DNA of 14,290 bases from CAZBZG01 sp964496245 (GTDB lineage Bacteria; Planctomycetota; SZUA-567). This document shows positions 1 to 7,037 of the stretch, piece by piece. A program made the position numbers and the translations under genes. The number at the start of each line of letters is the position of its first letter. The first letter of the stretch is position 1. The stretch lies in the NCBI GenBank assembly GCA_964496245.1, contig CAZBZG010000107.1:1-14290 (forward strand). The letters run 5' to 3'. Below the pieces are notes generated by a model that searched no databases, was not told where the DNA came from, and saw only the letters and a program-made list of their open reading frames with translations.

Positions 1-9
1 CCCGCGAGG

Positions 10-1860
10 TTATGCGCCAGCGTCGCGCTCGGCCCGGAACGCACACACCGACGCCAACCCGCATCCTGCGCACGACTCGGGCGAACACGGCGGCGTACGC
101 TCGGCGGCAAGACCGCGGGTGCGCTCGCGCTGCAGGAACGCCTCGCGCACCCCGATGTCCACGTGGCTCCAGGGATGGGGCTCTGCCTCGTGGCGTGGCA
201 CACAGGCGTACGCCTCGGGGGCGAGGCCGCAGTCGGCAAAGGCCTGCTCCCAGAGGTCGGGCCGGAAGTGGTCGGACCAGCCATCCAGACGCGCCCCGCG
301 CTCCCAGGCCCGGCGGATGGCCGCCCCCACCCTCCGATCGCCGCGCGCGAGCACCCCTTCCAGGAAACTGACCGCCACGTCCGTGGGCCGCAGGCGCACG
401 CGCTTCTTCCAGAGCTTGCCTTCGACCCGCTCTCGCTTGCGGGCCAGGTCTGCGGGCGGTTCCATGGCCTCCCACTGGAACGGCGTATGCGGCTTGGGCA
501 CGAAATGGCTGACCGACAGGGTGACCGCCGGCTTGCGGCCGCCCTTCTTGCGCAGGCCGGCCACAGCATTGGCCAGTTCGGCAATGGCGTCCTCGTCCTC
601 GTCGGTCTCGGTGGGCAAGCCCACCATGAAGTAGAGCTTGATCGTGCGCCATCCCTGTCGGTAGGCTTCGGCGGCCGCAGCCAGCAGCTCATCGTTCGTG
701 CCGAACTTGTTGACCACCGCCCGCAGCCGGTCCGAACCCGCCTCGGGCGCGAACGTGAGTCCGCTCTTGCGTACGCTCTTGAAGCGCTGCGGCAGACTGC
801 CGAGCGCCTGGTCCACACGCAGGCTCGGCAGCGACAGGCTCACCCCGATCGGCGCGAAACGCGCTTCGAGTTTCTCGACGAGTTCGTCGAGATGCGGGTA
901 GTCGCCCGTGCTCAGGCTGAGCAGCCCGATCTCGTCGTATCCGGTCGCCTCATAGGTGGCCTCGGCCTGCGCGAGCAGGGTCTCCACCGACCGCACCCGC
1001 ACGGGCCGGTAGGTGCAGCCCGCCAGGCAGAAACGGCAGCCGTTGGGGCAACCGCGCATGACTTCGAGCACCACGCGTTCGTGCACGGTCTCGTGGACCG
1101 GCACCACGGGCGCGGTAGGTGCGGGCGCGGCCTCCAGGTCGTGCACGAGACACCGTTCGACCGGCCACGGTGCGCCCCCCCGGGGCGCATCCACGACCAC
1201 GAACCCCTGCGCGTTGGTCCGCGTCTCGTAGAGCGCGGGCGCGTAGGTGCCCTCCACCTCGGCCGCGAGCCGCTCGAGCAGGGCGCGCCGGTCCGTGCAC
1301 CCGCGTCCGCCCGCGGCCCGGACGCGGCTGAGCAGCGCGGGCAACGCCTTCTCGCCGTCGCCGATGAAGAAAGCATCCACAAAGTCGCTGAGCGGTTCGG
1401 GGTTGAAGACATGCCCGCCGGCCAGGACCAGGGGATCGCCCGGCCCGCGCTCGGTCCGTCCGAGCCGCACGCCGCCCAGGTCCAGGATCGTGAGCAGCGC
1501 CGTAGCGTTCAACTCGTACGAGCAGGAGAATCCCACCACATCGCAGTCGGCCAGGGGCGTCCAGGTCTCGAGCGTACCCAGCGGAAGATTGGCCTCGCGC
1601 AAGGCCGCTTCCATATCCGGAAACGGCGCGAACACCCGCTCGCAGGCCACCCCGTCCATGCGATTGGCCACGTCGTACAGGATGCGGCAGCCGTGGTGGC
1701 TCATGCCCACGGTGTAGGCATCGGGAAAAGCCAGCGCCATGCGGAGGGAGACGGAACCTGCGGGCTTGACGATGCTGCCCACCTCCCCGCCCACGTACTG
1801 GCCCGGTCCCTGCACGTGCGGCAGGATCTGGTCGAGAGCGGGAGGGAGATCCGAGGTCAT
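10..1860 (-). CDS. B12-binding-like radical SAM protein, TIGR03960-type
   Basis: A 616-aa protein. An N-terminal cobalamin-binding-like region carries a DAYTVGMSHHG stretch and a GDGEKALPALL motif. A radical SAM barrel follows, with the 4Fe-4S cluster motif CxxxCxxC at C271, C275 and C278. The family cleaves S-adenosylmethionine to a 5'-deoxyadenosyl radical; the substrate of TIGR03960 members is not established. The C-terminus has four further cysteines (C592, C597, C600, C606), which could bind a second cluster or zinc. I chose the ATG at 1860 because its product begins where the family normally begins (TSDLPPALDQIL), and it overlaps the stop of the upstream lipoprotein gene as ATGA; the open frame continues upstream only as the shadow of that gene. 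Length matches the family. In many genomes the next gene is a DUF2344/TIGR03936 protein, which would lie left of this window. The family is fairly certain; the function is not. Confidence 0.9.
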   Translation of the reverse strand: MTSDLPPALDQILPHVQGPGQYVGGEVGSIVKPAGSVSLRMALAFPDAYTVGMSHHGCRILYDVANRMDGVACERVFAPFPDMEAALREANLPLGTLETWTPLADCDVVGFSCSYELNATALLTILDLGGVRLGRTERGPGDPLVLAGGHVFNPEPLSDFVDAFFIGDGEKALPALLSRVRAAGGRGCTDRRALLERLAAEVEGTYAPALYETRTNAQGFVVVDAPRGGAPWPVERCLVHDLEAAPAPTAPVVPVHETVHERVVLEVMRGCPNGCRFCLAGCTYRPVRVRSVETLLAQAEATYEATGYDEIGLLSLSTGDYPHLDELVEKLEARFAPIGVSLSLPSLRVDQALGSLPQRFKSVRKSGLTFAPEAGSDRLRAVVNKFGTNDELLAAAAEAYRQGWRTIKLYFMVGLPTETDEDEDAIAELANAVAGLRKKGGRKPAVTLSVSHFVPKPHTPFQWEAMEPPADLARKRERVEGKLWKKRVRLRPTDVAVSFLEGVLARGDRRVGAAIRRAWERGARLDGWSDHFRPDLWEQAFADCGLAPEAYACVPRHEAEPHPWSHVDIGVREAFLQRERTRGLAAERTPPCSPESCAGCGLASVCAFRAERDAGA

Positions 1861-2282
1861 GGCGCCTGTCGGGGATGCTGGCCGATCGCGTTCACCAGGG
1901 CCCGCACGTAGCGCGCGGTCGTGGCATCCGGAGCGCCGGGCTTGTCGTTGCCCGCGAGCCCCCGCTGGCGGCGGTACTCGAAGAAGAGAAAGCTCTGCAG
2001 ATCCGGCACCGTACCGGCGAGCCGGCCCGAAGCGAGGAACTCCACCCGGTGCTGGCTCACGGCCTTGCGCAGTCCCTCGGGGAAATTGCGGAACCGGCGC
2101 CGGGCATAGGGCTTGATCTGCGCTTCCAGGCTGCCTGCGTACGCCCAGATCGCATCGAACGGTGCATCCGCCTGCGGCACAACCACGGCCGAGCGAAACG
2201 GACGACGCTGCCCGCCGCAGCCGGTAACGACGAGCGCGCACGCAATGCCAAAGGCGAGAAATGGAAACAATCGACGTCTCAT
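1857..2282 (-). CDS. small predicted lipoprotein, unknown function
   Basis: 141 aa. The N-terminus MRRR is followed by a hydrophobic segment ending in a lipobox (VVTGC, lipid-bearing C22), so the mature protein should be anchored in a membrane. The mature part is about 120 aa, basic and soluble-looking, with no domain I recognise; residues 40-110 are rich in aromatic residues and arginine (WAYAGSLE, FFEYRRQR). The ATG at 2282 has a close AAGGA ribosome site and lies about 30 bases below a strong promoter. Its TGA overlaps the start of the radical SAM gene as ATGA, so the two are almost certainly cotranscribed and probably translationally coupled. The coupling does not show that the products interact. 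The lipoprotein call is well supported; the function is unknown. Confidence 0.85.
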   Translation of the reverse strand: MRRRLFPFLAFGIACALVVTGCGGQRRPFRSAVVVPQADAPFDAIWAYAGSLEAQIKPYARRRFRNFPEGLRKAVSQHRVEFLASGRLAGTVPDLQSFLFFEYRRQRGLAGNDKPGAPDATTARYVRALVNAIGQHPRQAP

Positions 2283-2317
2283 GCGTTCCTTCAGAAGCGG
2301 AATCCGTCGTGGAACGG

Positions 2318-2347
2318 ATTGTAGTGGAGGCTGCGCGCGCCCGTCAA
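2318..2347 (-). promoter_or_regulatory. sigma-70-type promoter of the lipoprotein/radical SAM operon
   Basis: Read on the minus strand, TTGACG (2347-2342) and TACAAT (2323-2318) are separated by 18 bases, matching the consensus hexamers at five of six positions each. It lies 36 bases above the lipoprotein start and inside the 89-base gap after the preceding gene, so a leader of about 30 bases is expected. Confidence 0.8.
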
Positions 2348-2371
2348 GGCCAAACCATTGCGCCACACGCT

Positions 2372-2710
2372 TCAGAACACGTCCGCCGGCTCTTCCGGAG
2401 GGCGCTCGGGCATAGCGGGCTGGGCGGGCTCCGGGGGCTCGACCGGCACTGGAGCGGGGTCGGCTTCCGGCGCCTCGGGATCCACGACATCGAACCCGCC
2501 CGCTTGGCCGGAGGCAGGGGCGGCTGGTTCGGCAGCCGGCGGCGCCTTGGGACGCGACTGCGCTTCGGAGGCGGGAAGGGCCACAGACTCGAGCAGGCGT
2601 TGGACCGGCGTCTTGCGGGTGCTGTAGTCGCTGCCCACGACCGCTGCGTACAGCCCGAATCCCACGAGCAGCACCACGCTCACCAAGACCCAGACATCCT
2701 GCCGCCGCAT
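2372..2710 (-). CDS. small single-pass membrane protein with Pro/Ala/Glu-rich tail
   Basis: 112 aa. One transmembrane helix spans about residues 6-25 (VWVLVSVVLLVGFGLYAAVV). A short segment (TRKTPVQRLLESVALP) follows, then a low-complexity tail rich in proline, alanine and glutamate from about residue 48 to the end. The short basic N-terminus (MRRQ) suggests that the tail faces the periplasm. Start at 2710: a GAGGAG site sits just upstream, and the frame beyond it runs through a terminator. No enzymatic domain is visible; it could be a spacer or bitopic scaffold protein. No promoter was recognised in the 33 bases between the upstream terminator and this gene, so it may depend on readthrough from the four-helix protein gene. 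The gene is likely real given start, ribosome site and helix; the function is unknown. Confidence 0.7.
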   Translation of the reverse strand: MRRQDVWVLVSVVLLVGFGLYAAVVGSDYSTRKTPVQRLLESVALPASEAQSRPKAPPAAEPAAPASGQAGGFDVVDPEAPEADPAPVPVEPPEPAQPAMPERPPEEPADVF

Positions 2711-2742
2711 GCCGACTCCTCGTGCTTCGCGTTGCGTCCCAC

Positions 2743-2769
2743 AAAAAAAGCCCCGCCTTCCGGCAAGGC
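2743..2769 (-). terminator. intrinsic terminator between two membrane protein genes
   Basis: On the minus strand, GCCTTGCC and GGCGGGGC form an 8-bp stem (two G-U pairs) closed by a GGAA tetraloop of the GNRA class, followed directly by seven T. It lies 28 bases after the stop of the four-helix membrane protein gene and 33 bases before the next start. Confidence 0.85.
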
Positions 2770-2797
2770 CCCGCATTGCATCCGCCTGCCCGCGCGC

Positions 2798-3325
2798 TCA
2801 GCGTTCGAGCGCTTCCCGGGGTTCGCCCTCTTGCAGCGCGAAAACCTCGTCCTCGGCGGTCTCCTGGCGGAGCCGCCGCCGGCAGATCCAGGAACCCAGA
2901 TCGCCCGCGTAAAACGCGAGCAGGGCCGCCACCAGGAAGGCACCCCAGATCACGGGGCTGCCGCGGAACACGGCCCCGTCCAGGGTCTGTCCACTGACAT
3001 AGAAGGGAAGCAGGTTGAACAGGTGCACCCCGAATCCGAGGATGCCGCCGAAGGAAAGGCTGTGCACGCCGATGGCGAGGGCTGTGATCACGGGCACGAC
3101 CACGAGCGCGATCGCCACCGGGATCTCCCGAGACCATTGTTCCGGGTCCCAGTCCACGGCCCGGTTCTGCGCGATGGGCGAGAACGTGCCGCTATGCGTT
3201 TCCGCCGCCACCTGCCAGATCAGAAGGCAGGAGAAGAGCCCGAACATGAGCACGATGATGCTCATCATGAGCACCCGCGTCCATCCGCGTTCGTACTCCC
3301 ACCGATGGAGGCTGATCCGGGTCAC
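2798..3325 (-). CDS. four-helix inner-membrane protein, unknown function
   Basis: 175 aa from a GTG start. Hydrophobic segments at about residues 18-40, 68-90, 93-111 and 124-148 predict four transmembrane helices. A polar loop with two tryptophans (residues 42-66) lies between the first and second, and there is a basic then acidic cytoplasmic-looking tail (CRRRLRQ, then an EGEPREALER end). The GTG at 3325 is preferred over ATGs at 3361 and 3388: those lie within or upstream of the promoter elements, whereas GTG has GGGAG five bases upstream and sits about 20 bases below the expected transcription start. The protein resembles no family I can name. Its own promoter and terminator make it a monocistronic unit, apart from possible readthrough into the next gene. 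Confidence 0.8.
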   Translation of the reverse strand: MTRISLHRWEYERGWTRVLMMSIIVLMFGLFSCLLIWQVAAETHSGTFSPIAQNRAVDWDPEQWSREIPVAIALVVVPVITALAIGVHSLSFGGILGFGVHLFNLLPFYVSGQTLDGAVFRGSPVIWGAFLVAALLAFYAGDLGSWICRRRLRQETAEDEVFALQEGEPREALER

Positions 3326-3351
3326 GGAGTCTCCCTGCTGCGACTGGAAGT

Positions 3352-3381
3352 AGTGTAACATCCTGCAGCGCCTGGTGTCAA
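3352..3381 (-). promoter_or_regulatory. sigma-70-type promoter of the four-helix membrane protein gene
   Basis: A perfect minus-strand TTGACA (3381-3376) is followed after 18 bases by TACACT (3357-3352). The position implies a leader of about 20 bases before the GTG start, which supports that start. Confidence 0.75.
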
Positions 3382-3419
3382 GCAGCAAATGCAGCCCGGC
3401 AAGGACCAGGAGGCGGATT

Positions 3420-3545
3420 CCCGAACCCGCCTACCCGCTCGTGCTCCGGCTCGCGCGTGCCGGCCAGGGCGCGGATCGGCACGGCTACCGGGCTGCGTTC
3501 ACCAAGCTCGTGGAGAAAGCACGCGCGCTCAAGCGGACGAAGTGA
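3420..3545 (+). pseudogene. C-terminal remnant of a YfbK-type von Willebrand A protein gene
   Basis: About 41 codons ending in TGA read from PEPAYPLVLRLARAG through GADRHGYRAAFTKLVEKARAL. From memory this matches the conserved end of YfbK-like von Willebrand proteins (DUF3520 region), which follow the pattern YxxVLxLA...GxDxxGYRxEFxxLVxxA. No start codon, ribosome site or preceding domain is present: upstream, the frame gives only an Arg-rich stretch with no family resemblance and meets the promoter of the minus-strand gene next door. It is therefore read as the tail of a gene whose body was deleted. It could also be a chance match of a short open frame. Confidence 0.5.
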
Positions 3546-3557
3546 TCCGGTGCCCTG

Positions 3558-3573
3558 CCCATCCCCGGATGGG
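3558..3573. repeat. perfect 7-bp hairpin after the remnant
   Basis: CCCATCC and GGATGGG face each other across two bases, 12 bases after the TGA of the von Willebrand remnant. There is no T tract, so it is at most a relic or a non-canonical terminator of that vanished gene. Confidence 0.45.
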
Positions 3574-3603
3574 CGTGCGACCGGGCGCTTGGGCATATCG
3601 CAT

Positions 3604-3621
3604 GTCCACCCTGGGGTGGAC
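3604..3621. repeat. perfect 7-bp hairpin after the reductase gene
   Basis: GTCCACC and GGTGGAC enclose CTGG, starting 13 bases beyond the stop of the minus-strand reductase gene. It could stop or protect that transcript's 3' end, but no T tract follows in the minus direction, so an intrinsic terminator is not proven. Confidence 0.45.
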
Positions 3622-3634
3622 CTGGCACCCCTGC

Positions 3635-4492
3635 TCAGGCGGACGACGTGAGCTGGCCGAGCGCGGTGTCGATGTCGGTCAGGGCCGGACCGCCGAGCGA
3701 GTCGTACCGGTCGGTGGCCAGATGCGTGTCGTGCGGCCGCACGTCGCCGGCCGTGGGCACGGGGCCCTGTTCGACCAGGCGTTCGTCCACGCCGAGCGCG
3801 CGCGCGAGCCGGCGGGCGAAATCGTACTTCGTGGTCTTCTGAGAGGCGGTCACGTGCACGATGCCCGTGACCTCCTGCTCGAGCAGGAACCGGACGGCGC
3901 GGGCCACGTCTTCGGACAAGGTATAGTACCGCACGATCTCGTCGTCCAGGACCACACGCTCGCCTTCGCGCAGCCGGCCGGCGAGCTGACTCGCGAAGTT
4001 GCGTGGTTCGGCGAGATTCAGGGACCACTGGGCGGTGATGCGCACGATCAGGGACTCGGGCGCGCACCGGGCCGCGTATTCGCCCGCGAGCTTGGTCCGG
4101 CCGTACAGGTTGACGGGCGCGGGCAAATCCTTTTCCCGGTAGGGCGGGTGGGTCCCCGGAAACACGTAGTCCGTGGAGATCTGGCAGAGCCGGGCCCCGG
4201 CCTCGCGGGCGGCCTCGGTCACGTACTCCACAGCCAGGGCGTTGACGCGGTAGGCCTTCTCGGGATCCTCCAGACACACGTCGGGACTGCGGATCGCAGC
4301 CGCGTGCACCACGTGGGTGAACCCGCCGCCTGCGATCAGCTGCTGCACGCCCTTGCGGTCGGTGATGTCGAGCGGCTCCAGTCCGGGGGTGAGCCGCGTG
4401 TCAAAGGTGCCGACGACCTCGCCGATGCAGGCCAGATCCCGCAAGAGACACCCGCCGACCAAGCCGCTCGCTCCGGTGATGAGGATTTTCAT
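3635..4492 (-). CDS. RmlD-like NAD(P)-dependent sugar-nucleotide reductase (SDR family)
   Basis: 285 aa, the usual length for the RmlD (dTDP-4-dehydrorhamnose reductase) family. The nucleotide-binding Rossmann loop GASGLVG lies at residues 7-13, HAAA at 63-66, the STDYVFPG strand at 106-113 (typical of RmlD), and the catalytic Y130xxxK134 pair in YGRTK. RmlD makes dTDP-L-rhamnose for surface glycans. However, no other rhamnose pathway gene (rmlA, rmlB, rmlC) is in the window, so another NAD(P)-dependent sugar reductase or a MAT2B-like role is equally possible. Start: ATG at 4492 has GGGAAGG at good spacing; the frame also opens at a TTG at 4510. It lies 73 bases below the TPR gene without a visible promoter, so it is probably the last gene of a three-gene unit. 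The fold is certain; the substrate is open. Confidence 0.85.
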   Translation of the reverse strand: MKILITGASGLVGGCLLRDLACIGEVVGTFDTRLTPGLEPLDITDRKGVQQLIAGGGFTHVVHAAAIRSPDVCLEDPEKAYRVNALAVEYVTEAAREAGARLCQISTDYVFPGTHPPYREKDLPAPVNLYGRTKLAGEYAARCAPESLIVRITAQWSLNLAEPRNFASQLAGRLREGERVVLDDEIVRYYTLSEDVARAVRFLLEQEVTGIVHVTASQKTTKYDFARRLARALGVDERLVEQGPVPTAGDVRPHDTHLATDRYDSLGGPALTDIDTALGQLTSSA

Positions 4493-4565
4493 GGGGATGC
4501 CTTCCCGCAAGAGACGTCCAAGAACGAGAATCCGTATCCCGGGGACCCCGCGTGGCGAGCCGCGC

Positions 4566-4988
4566 CTACTGCACTTCCGTGCCCAGCCGCTCCAGGAGGC
4601 GCGTGAAGCGTGCGTCCCCGTGCAGGCTCACGAGGTCCTCGTCCTGCAGCATGTGTGCGACGTCTTCGTAACCGAGCTCGATCGCCCGTCGGAGCGCATC
4701 CATGGCTTCGTCGGCCTGTCCGGTGAGCGCCAGGCTGCAGGCGAGGTTGTAGAGCACGAGCTGGCTGTCGGGACGGAGCGTGGCGAGCCGACGGTCCAGC
4801 GCCAGTCCCGTCTCGTAATACCCGAGCGCCGTGAGCGCACTGGCCGCCCGGTCCAGGGCCTCGGGCTGCTCGGGGCGCTTGCGGAGCACGCGGAAGCAGA
4901 GGTCGATCAGGAAGGCCAGGTACTCGCGCTCCTGCGGCTCCATGCCCGCGAATCGCTGTTCGTCGCGCGGTCCCAGTTTCGAGGACAT
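4566..4988 (-). CDS. small TPR-repeat protein
   Basis: 140 aa, all helical in appearance. Two tetratricopeptide-like repeats are visible at about residues 43-74 (ALDRAASALTALGYYETGLA) and 77-108 (LYNLACSLALTGQADEAMDA). The ending DLVSLHGDARFTRLLERL is typical of the last unit in TPR end-of-group proteins. Such proteins mediate protein-protein contacts; the partner cannot be told from the sequence. There is no signal peptide, so it is cytoplasmic. Start at 4988 with GGAGG four bases upstream. It lies 75 bases below the acidic-linker gene with no promoter seen between, so cotranscription is likely. Confidence 0.85.
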   Translation of the reverse strand: MSSKLGPRDEQRFAGMEPQEREYLAFLIDLCFRVLRKRPEQPEALDRAASALTALGYYETGLALDRRLATLRPDSQLVLYNLACSLALTGQADEAMDALRRAIELGYEDVAHMLQDEDLVSLHGDARFTRLLERLGTEVQ

Positions 4989-5063
4989 GCCGCCTCCACG
5001 GTCGGAACTACGGCGCGGCTCGTCCCGCCTCCGGGCCGGGGCGGGCCACCGGTCTCGCCCGCT

Positions 5064-5846
5064 TCATTGCTTGCCCACGACCTTGGCCACGTCCTTGGGC
5101 GTGACCTTCTTCCAGCCCTGCTCGCGCATGAGCGAAGCCACGCTCTTTTCATCCTTGTGGCGGGCGTAGAGGAGATGGGCGAGGCGGCTCTGCACCTGGT
5201 CCACGGTGTAGGCGTCCCCCGCGACCTCGGCGACACGGGCCAGCATCTGGGTACGGTCTTCGCCGGCAGCCAGGCTGTCAAGCACGGCCATGTCGCCCGC
5301 GGCCGTGCTGTCCTCGACCTCGAGTTCGGGCTCCGCGTCAGCCCCCTCCTCGAGGACCACATCCTCCTCGGATTCCACCTCGAGATCGTCGGCCTCGCCC
5401 TCTTCGCCCGTCTCCTCCGCCCGCGCCTCGCTCGATGGAGCGGGCTCCGAGGCCTTTTTCCTTCCTTCCGGCGACGGCGCCGCGGTCGCGTCCTCGGACG
5501 CCGCGCCGCGCATTTCACCCGCCGTCGCCGATGGTAGGCCGGAGGAATCCTCGTCCTCGTCCGGCGGCGTCTCCATGGTGAGCACGTCCGGCTCCGCAGG
5601 AGAACCGTGCACGAACGAGCCGTCCTCGCCGAAGAGATCGAGCACCTCCACGAAGTTCGCCGCTTCCTTCTCGCTGCGGACATTGAACTCCGCGGTCGCC
5701 TTGATGCCGCCGCTCTGCACCTGCTCGATTCGCGCGTTGACCTTGCGCAAGGCGTTGTAGGGAAGGCGGTCGCACTCGCCGTAGACGAACGTGACCACCA
5801 CCTCGAATACGCCACCGCGCTTGTCGGTGACCGCCACATTGCTCAT
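5064..5846 (-). CDS. unknown protein with acidic disordered linker between two small domains
   Basis: 260 aa in three parts. Residues 1-85 look folded (strand VFEVVVTFVYGE, then helix ALRKVNARIEQVQ). Residues 93-185 are a low-complexity segment rich in Glu, Asp, Ala, Ser and Pro, very probably disordered. Residues 186-260 look helical with a basic end (EQGWKKVTPKDVAKVVGKQ), the last part reminiscent of a small helix-turn-helix-like or protein-binding module. I do not recognise a family. There is no signal peptide or membrane segment, so it is cytoplasmic. The start at 5846 has a strong AGGAGGA site and a promoter about 70 bases upstream. It is the first gene of the likely unit with the TPR and reductase genes. 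The opposing charges of linker and tail could allow self-masking, which is inference. Confidence 0.8.
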   Translation of the reverse strand: MSNVAVTDKRGGVFEVVVTFVYGECDRLPYNALRKVNARIEQVQSGGIKATAEFNVRSEKEAANFVEVLDLFGEDGSFVHGSPAEPDVLTMETPPDEDEDSSGLPSATAGEMRGAASEDATAAPSPEGRKKASEPAPSSEARAEETGEEGEADDLEVESEEDVVLEEGADAEPELEVEDSTAAGDMAVLDSLAAGEDRTQMLARVAEVAGDAYTVDQVQSRLAHLLYARHKDEKSVASLMREQGWKKVTPKDVAKVVGKQ

Positions 5847-5914
5847 GAGATTCCTCCTTCCTCAGAACTCAGCGACCCGGCGCCCACAGGGCACCCATCC
5901 CGGTCTGGATCCTG

Positions 5915-5943
5915 CGTGTACTATGGCGGCCGGCATCTGTCAA
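5915..5943 (-). promoter_or_regulatory. probable promoter of the acidic-linker/TPR/reductase unit
   Basis: A perfect minus-strand TTGACA (5943-5938) lies 17 bases above TACACG (5920-5915). The -10 is weak (three of six), but the location, about 70 bases above the gene, and the exact -35 support it. It begins shortly after the stop of the ketosynthase-like gene. Confidence 0.6.
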
Positions 5944-5990
5944 GGCGGAAAAGGCCGCCCCGGCAGCAAGACGACAGCTCAACCCGCATC

Positions 5991-6932
5991 TCAGACACGC
6001 GCCAACCGCACGGTGAGACTGCCGCCGTCGTCCGCTACGGCGATCGTGGCATCCGCATGGCTGACGAGCGCCCGGGCCAGCGCCAGGAGCGGGCCGGCCG
6101 CATGCGTGTTGCCGCACGACCAGTCGACCGGACCGTTAGCGCCCTCCTCGACCACGTCCTCGATCCGCGCGAGCGGCTCGGCCGCCCGGGCGCGCGCCCG
6201 GGCCTCGGTCTCCACGCACAGGAAGACAGCTGCCTCGCCGGGCACGCGCGCCCAATCCGCGGCCTCTTCTTCGTTCGGCCTCCGGCCTTGCGTGGCCGGC
6301 AAACCGCCGGAGGCGGCGAGGTGCGCCCACACGACTTCGCCAAGCCCGTCGGCCGCCCCCGCCAGAACGCAGGAGGCCCCGCCCTGCGCCAAGGCATCCG
6401 CTGCACTGCGCAGCGCCCACAGTCCGGCGAGCGGGGACCCGGCAAAGCTGGTGGAGTACCCGCGCAGGCCGAGTTCGATGGCGGCGAAGCTGGTCGGACA
6501 ATTGGGATAAGAATGGCTGAAGACCAGGCTGCTGGCCGTGCGGCCCTTGCCGTGAGCGATGGGCTCGTAGAACCTGGCGGCCGACTCCAGGCAGCCCCAG
6601 CAGGTGCCGAAGCAGAGGCCGACGGGGTCGGCTGTTTCGTCCACGGGCACATCCAGGCCTGCATCCTCCAGAGCCAGGCGGGCGGCGCCAAGGGCGAGCT
6701 GCGTGCACCGGTCGGCATAGGACTGCTTGCTGAAAAGGTAGTCCTTCCAGTCGTAGTCGGTCACCTCGGCCGCGTGCTCGCAGGAGCCCAGGGGCTCGAA
6801 CAGGGTGAGGTCGCCGATGCCCACGCGGCTTGTTCGCACCGCCTCGGCCAGGGCTGCGCGGCCCACGCCCAGGGGGGAGACCACGCCGAGTCCTGTAATC
6901 CAAAGAGCGGGTCGCGCGTCAGAATCAGGCAT
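5991..6932 (-). CDS. shortened beta-ketoacyl-synthase-like protein, probably non-catalytic
   Basis: 313 aa against about 410 for a complete ketoacyl-ACP synthase. The N-terminal half is clear: WITGLGVVSPLG at 11-22, RCTQLALGAARLALEDAGL at 75-93, and ALRSAADALAQGGASCVLAGA (173-193), which matches the helix and strand after the active site. Where active enzymes have TACATG, this protein reads AGSPLAG (164-170), so the catalytic Cys position is Pro167 (or Ser166 if a gap is allowed). After GEAAVFLCVE (232-241), the region that should carry the first catalytic His (HGTGT) is missing. GNTHAAG (274-280) resembles the second His motif GHTxGAAG, leaving His277 in a shifted place. It may act like a chain-length factor or other partner, or as a scaffold; no acyl carrier protein or other lipid gene adjoins it. 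Start at 6932 with GAGGAG upstream and a good promoter. Confidence 0.8.
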   Translation of the reverse strand: MPDSDARPALWITGLGVVSPLGVGRAALAEAVRTSRVGIGDLTLFEPLGSCEHAAEVTDYDWKDYLFSKQSYADRCTQLALGAARLALEDAGLDVPVDETADPVGLCFGTCWGCLESAARFYEPIAHGKGRTASSLVFSHSYPNCPTSFAAIELGLRGYSTSFAGSPLAGLWALRSAADALAQGGASCVLAGAADGLGEVVWAHLAASGGLPATQGRRPNEEEAADWARVPGEAAVFLCVETEARARARAAEPLARIEDVVEEGANGPVDWSCGNTHAAGPLLALARALVSHADATIAVADDGGSLTVRLARV

Positions 6933-7008
6933 GAGAAAGGCGCTCCTCTACGGACGAGCCGGGCCGGCCAGCGCCGCGGCGCCAGCCCGTTCCGATTTCG
7001 GCCTTTCC

Positions 7009-7037
7009 ACTCTACCCTCTATCCCGTTTTCAGTCAA
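7009..7037 (-). promoter_or_regulatory. sigma-70-type promoter of the ketosynthase-like gene
   Basis: Minus-strand TTGACT (7037-7032) and TAGAGT (7014-7009) with an exact 17-base spacer. This implies a leader of about 70 bases. It lies in the 233-base divergent gap; no convincing promoter was seen for the plus-strand von Willebrand gene on the other side. Confidence 0.7.

Noticed and set aside
163..1911. Long plus-strand open frame (582 codons) opposite the radical SAM gene
   Set aside because: It is antisense to a gene with a clear family signature; its translation is Arg/His/Gly-rich with no domain, as expected from a GC-rich shadow frame.
1861..2241. N-terminal extension of the radical SAM frame
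   Set aside because: It overlaps the lipoprotein gene, is Arg/Gly-rich and has no resemblance to the family; the ATG at 1860 fits better.
2261..3358. Plus-strand open frame over three membrane/lipoprotein genes
   Set aside because: Composition is His/Gly/Arg-rich without motifs; the minus-strand genes have starts, promoters and a terminator that explain the region.
5944..5959. GGCGG/CCGCC hairpin after the ketosynthase-like gene as a terminator
   Set aside because: Only five pairs and no T tract; it sits next to a promoter -35 box and can be chance.
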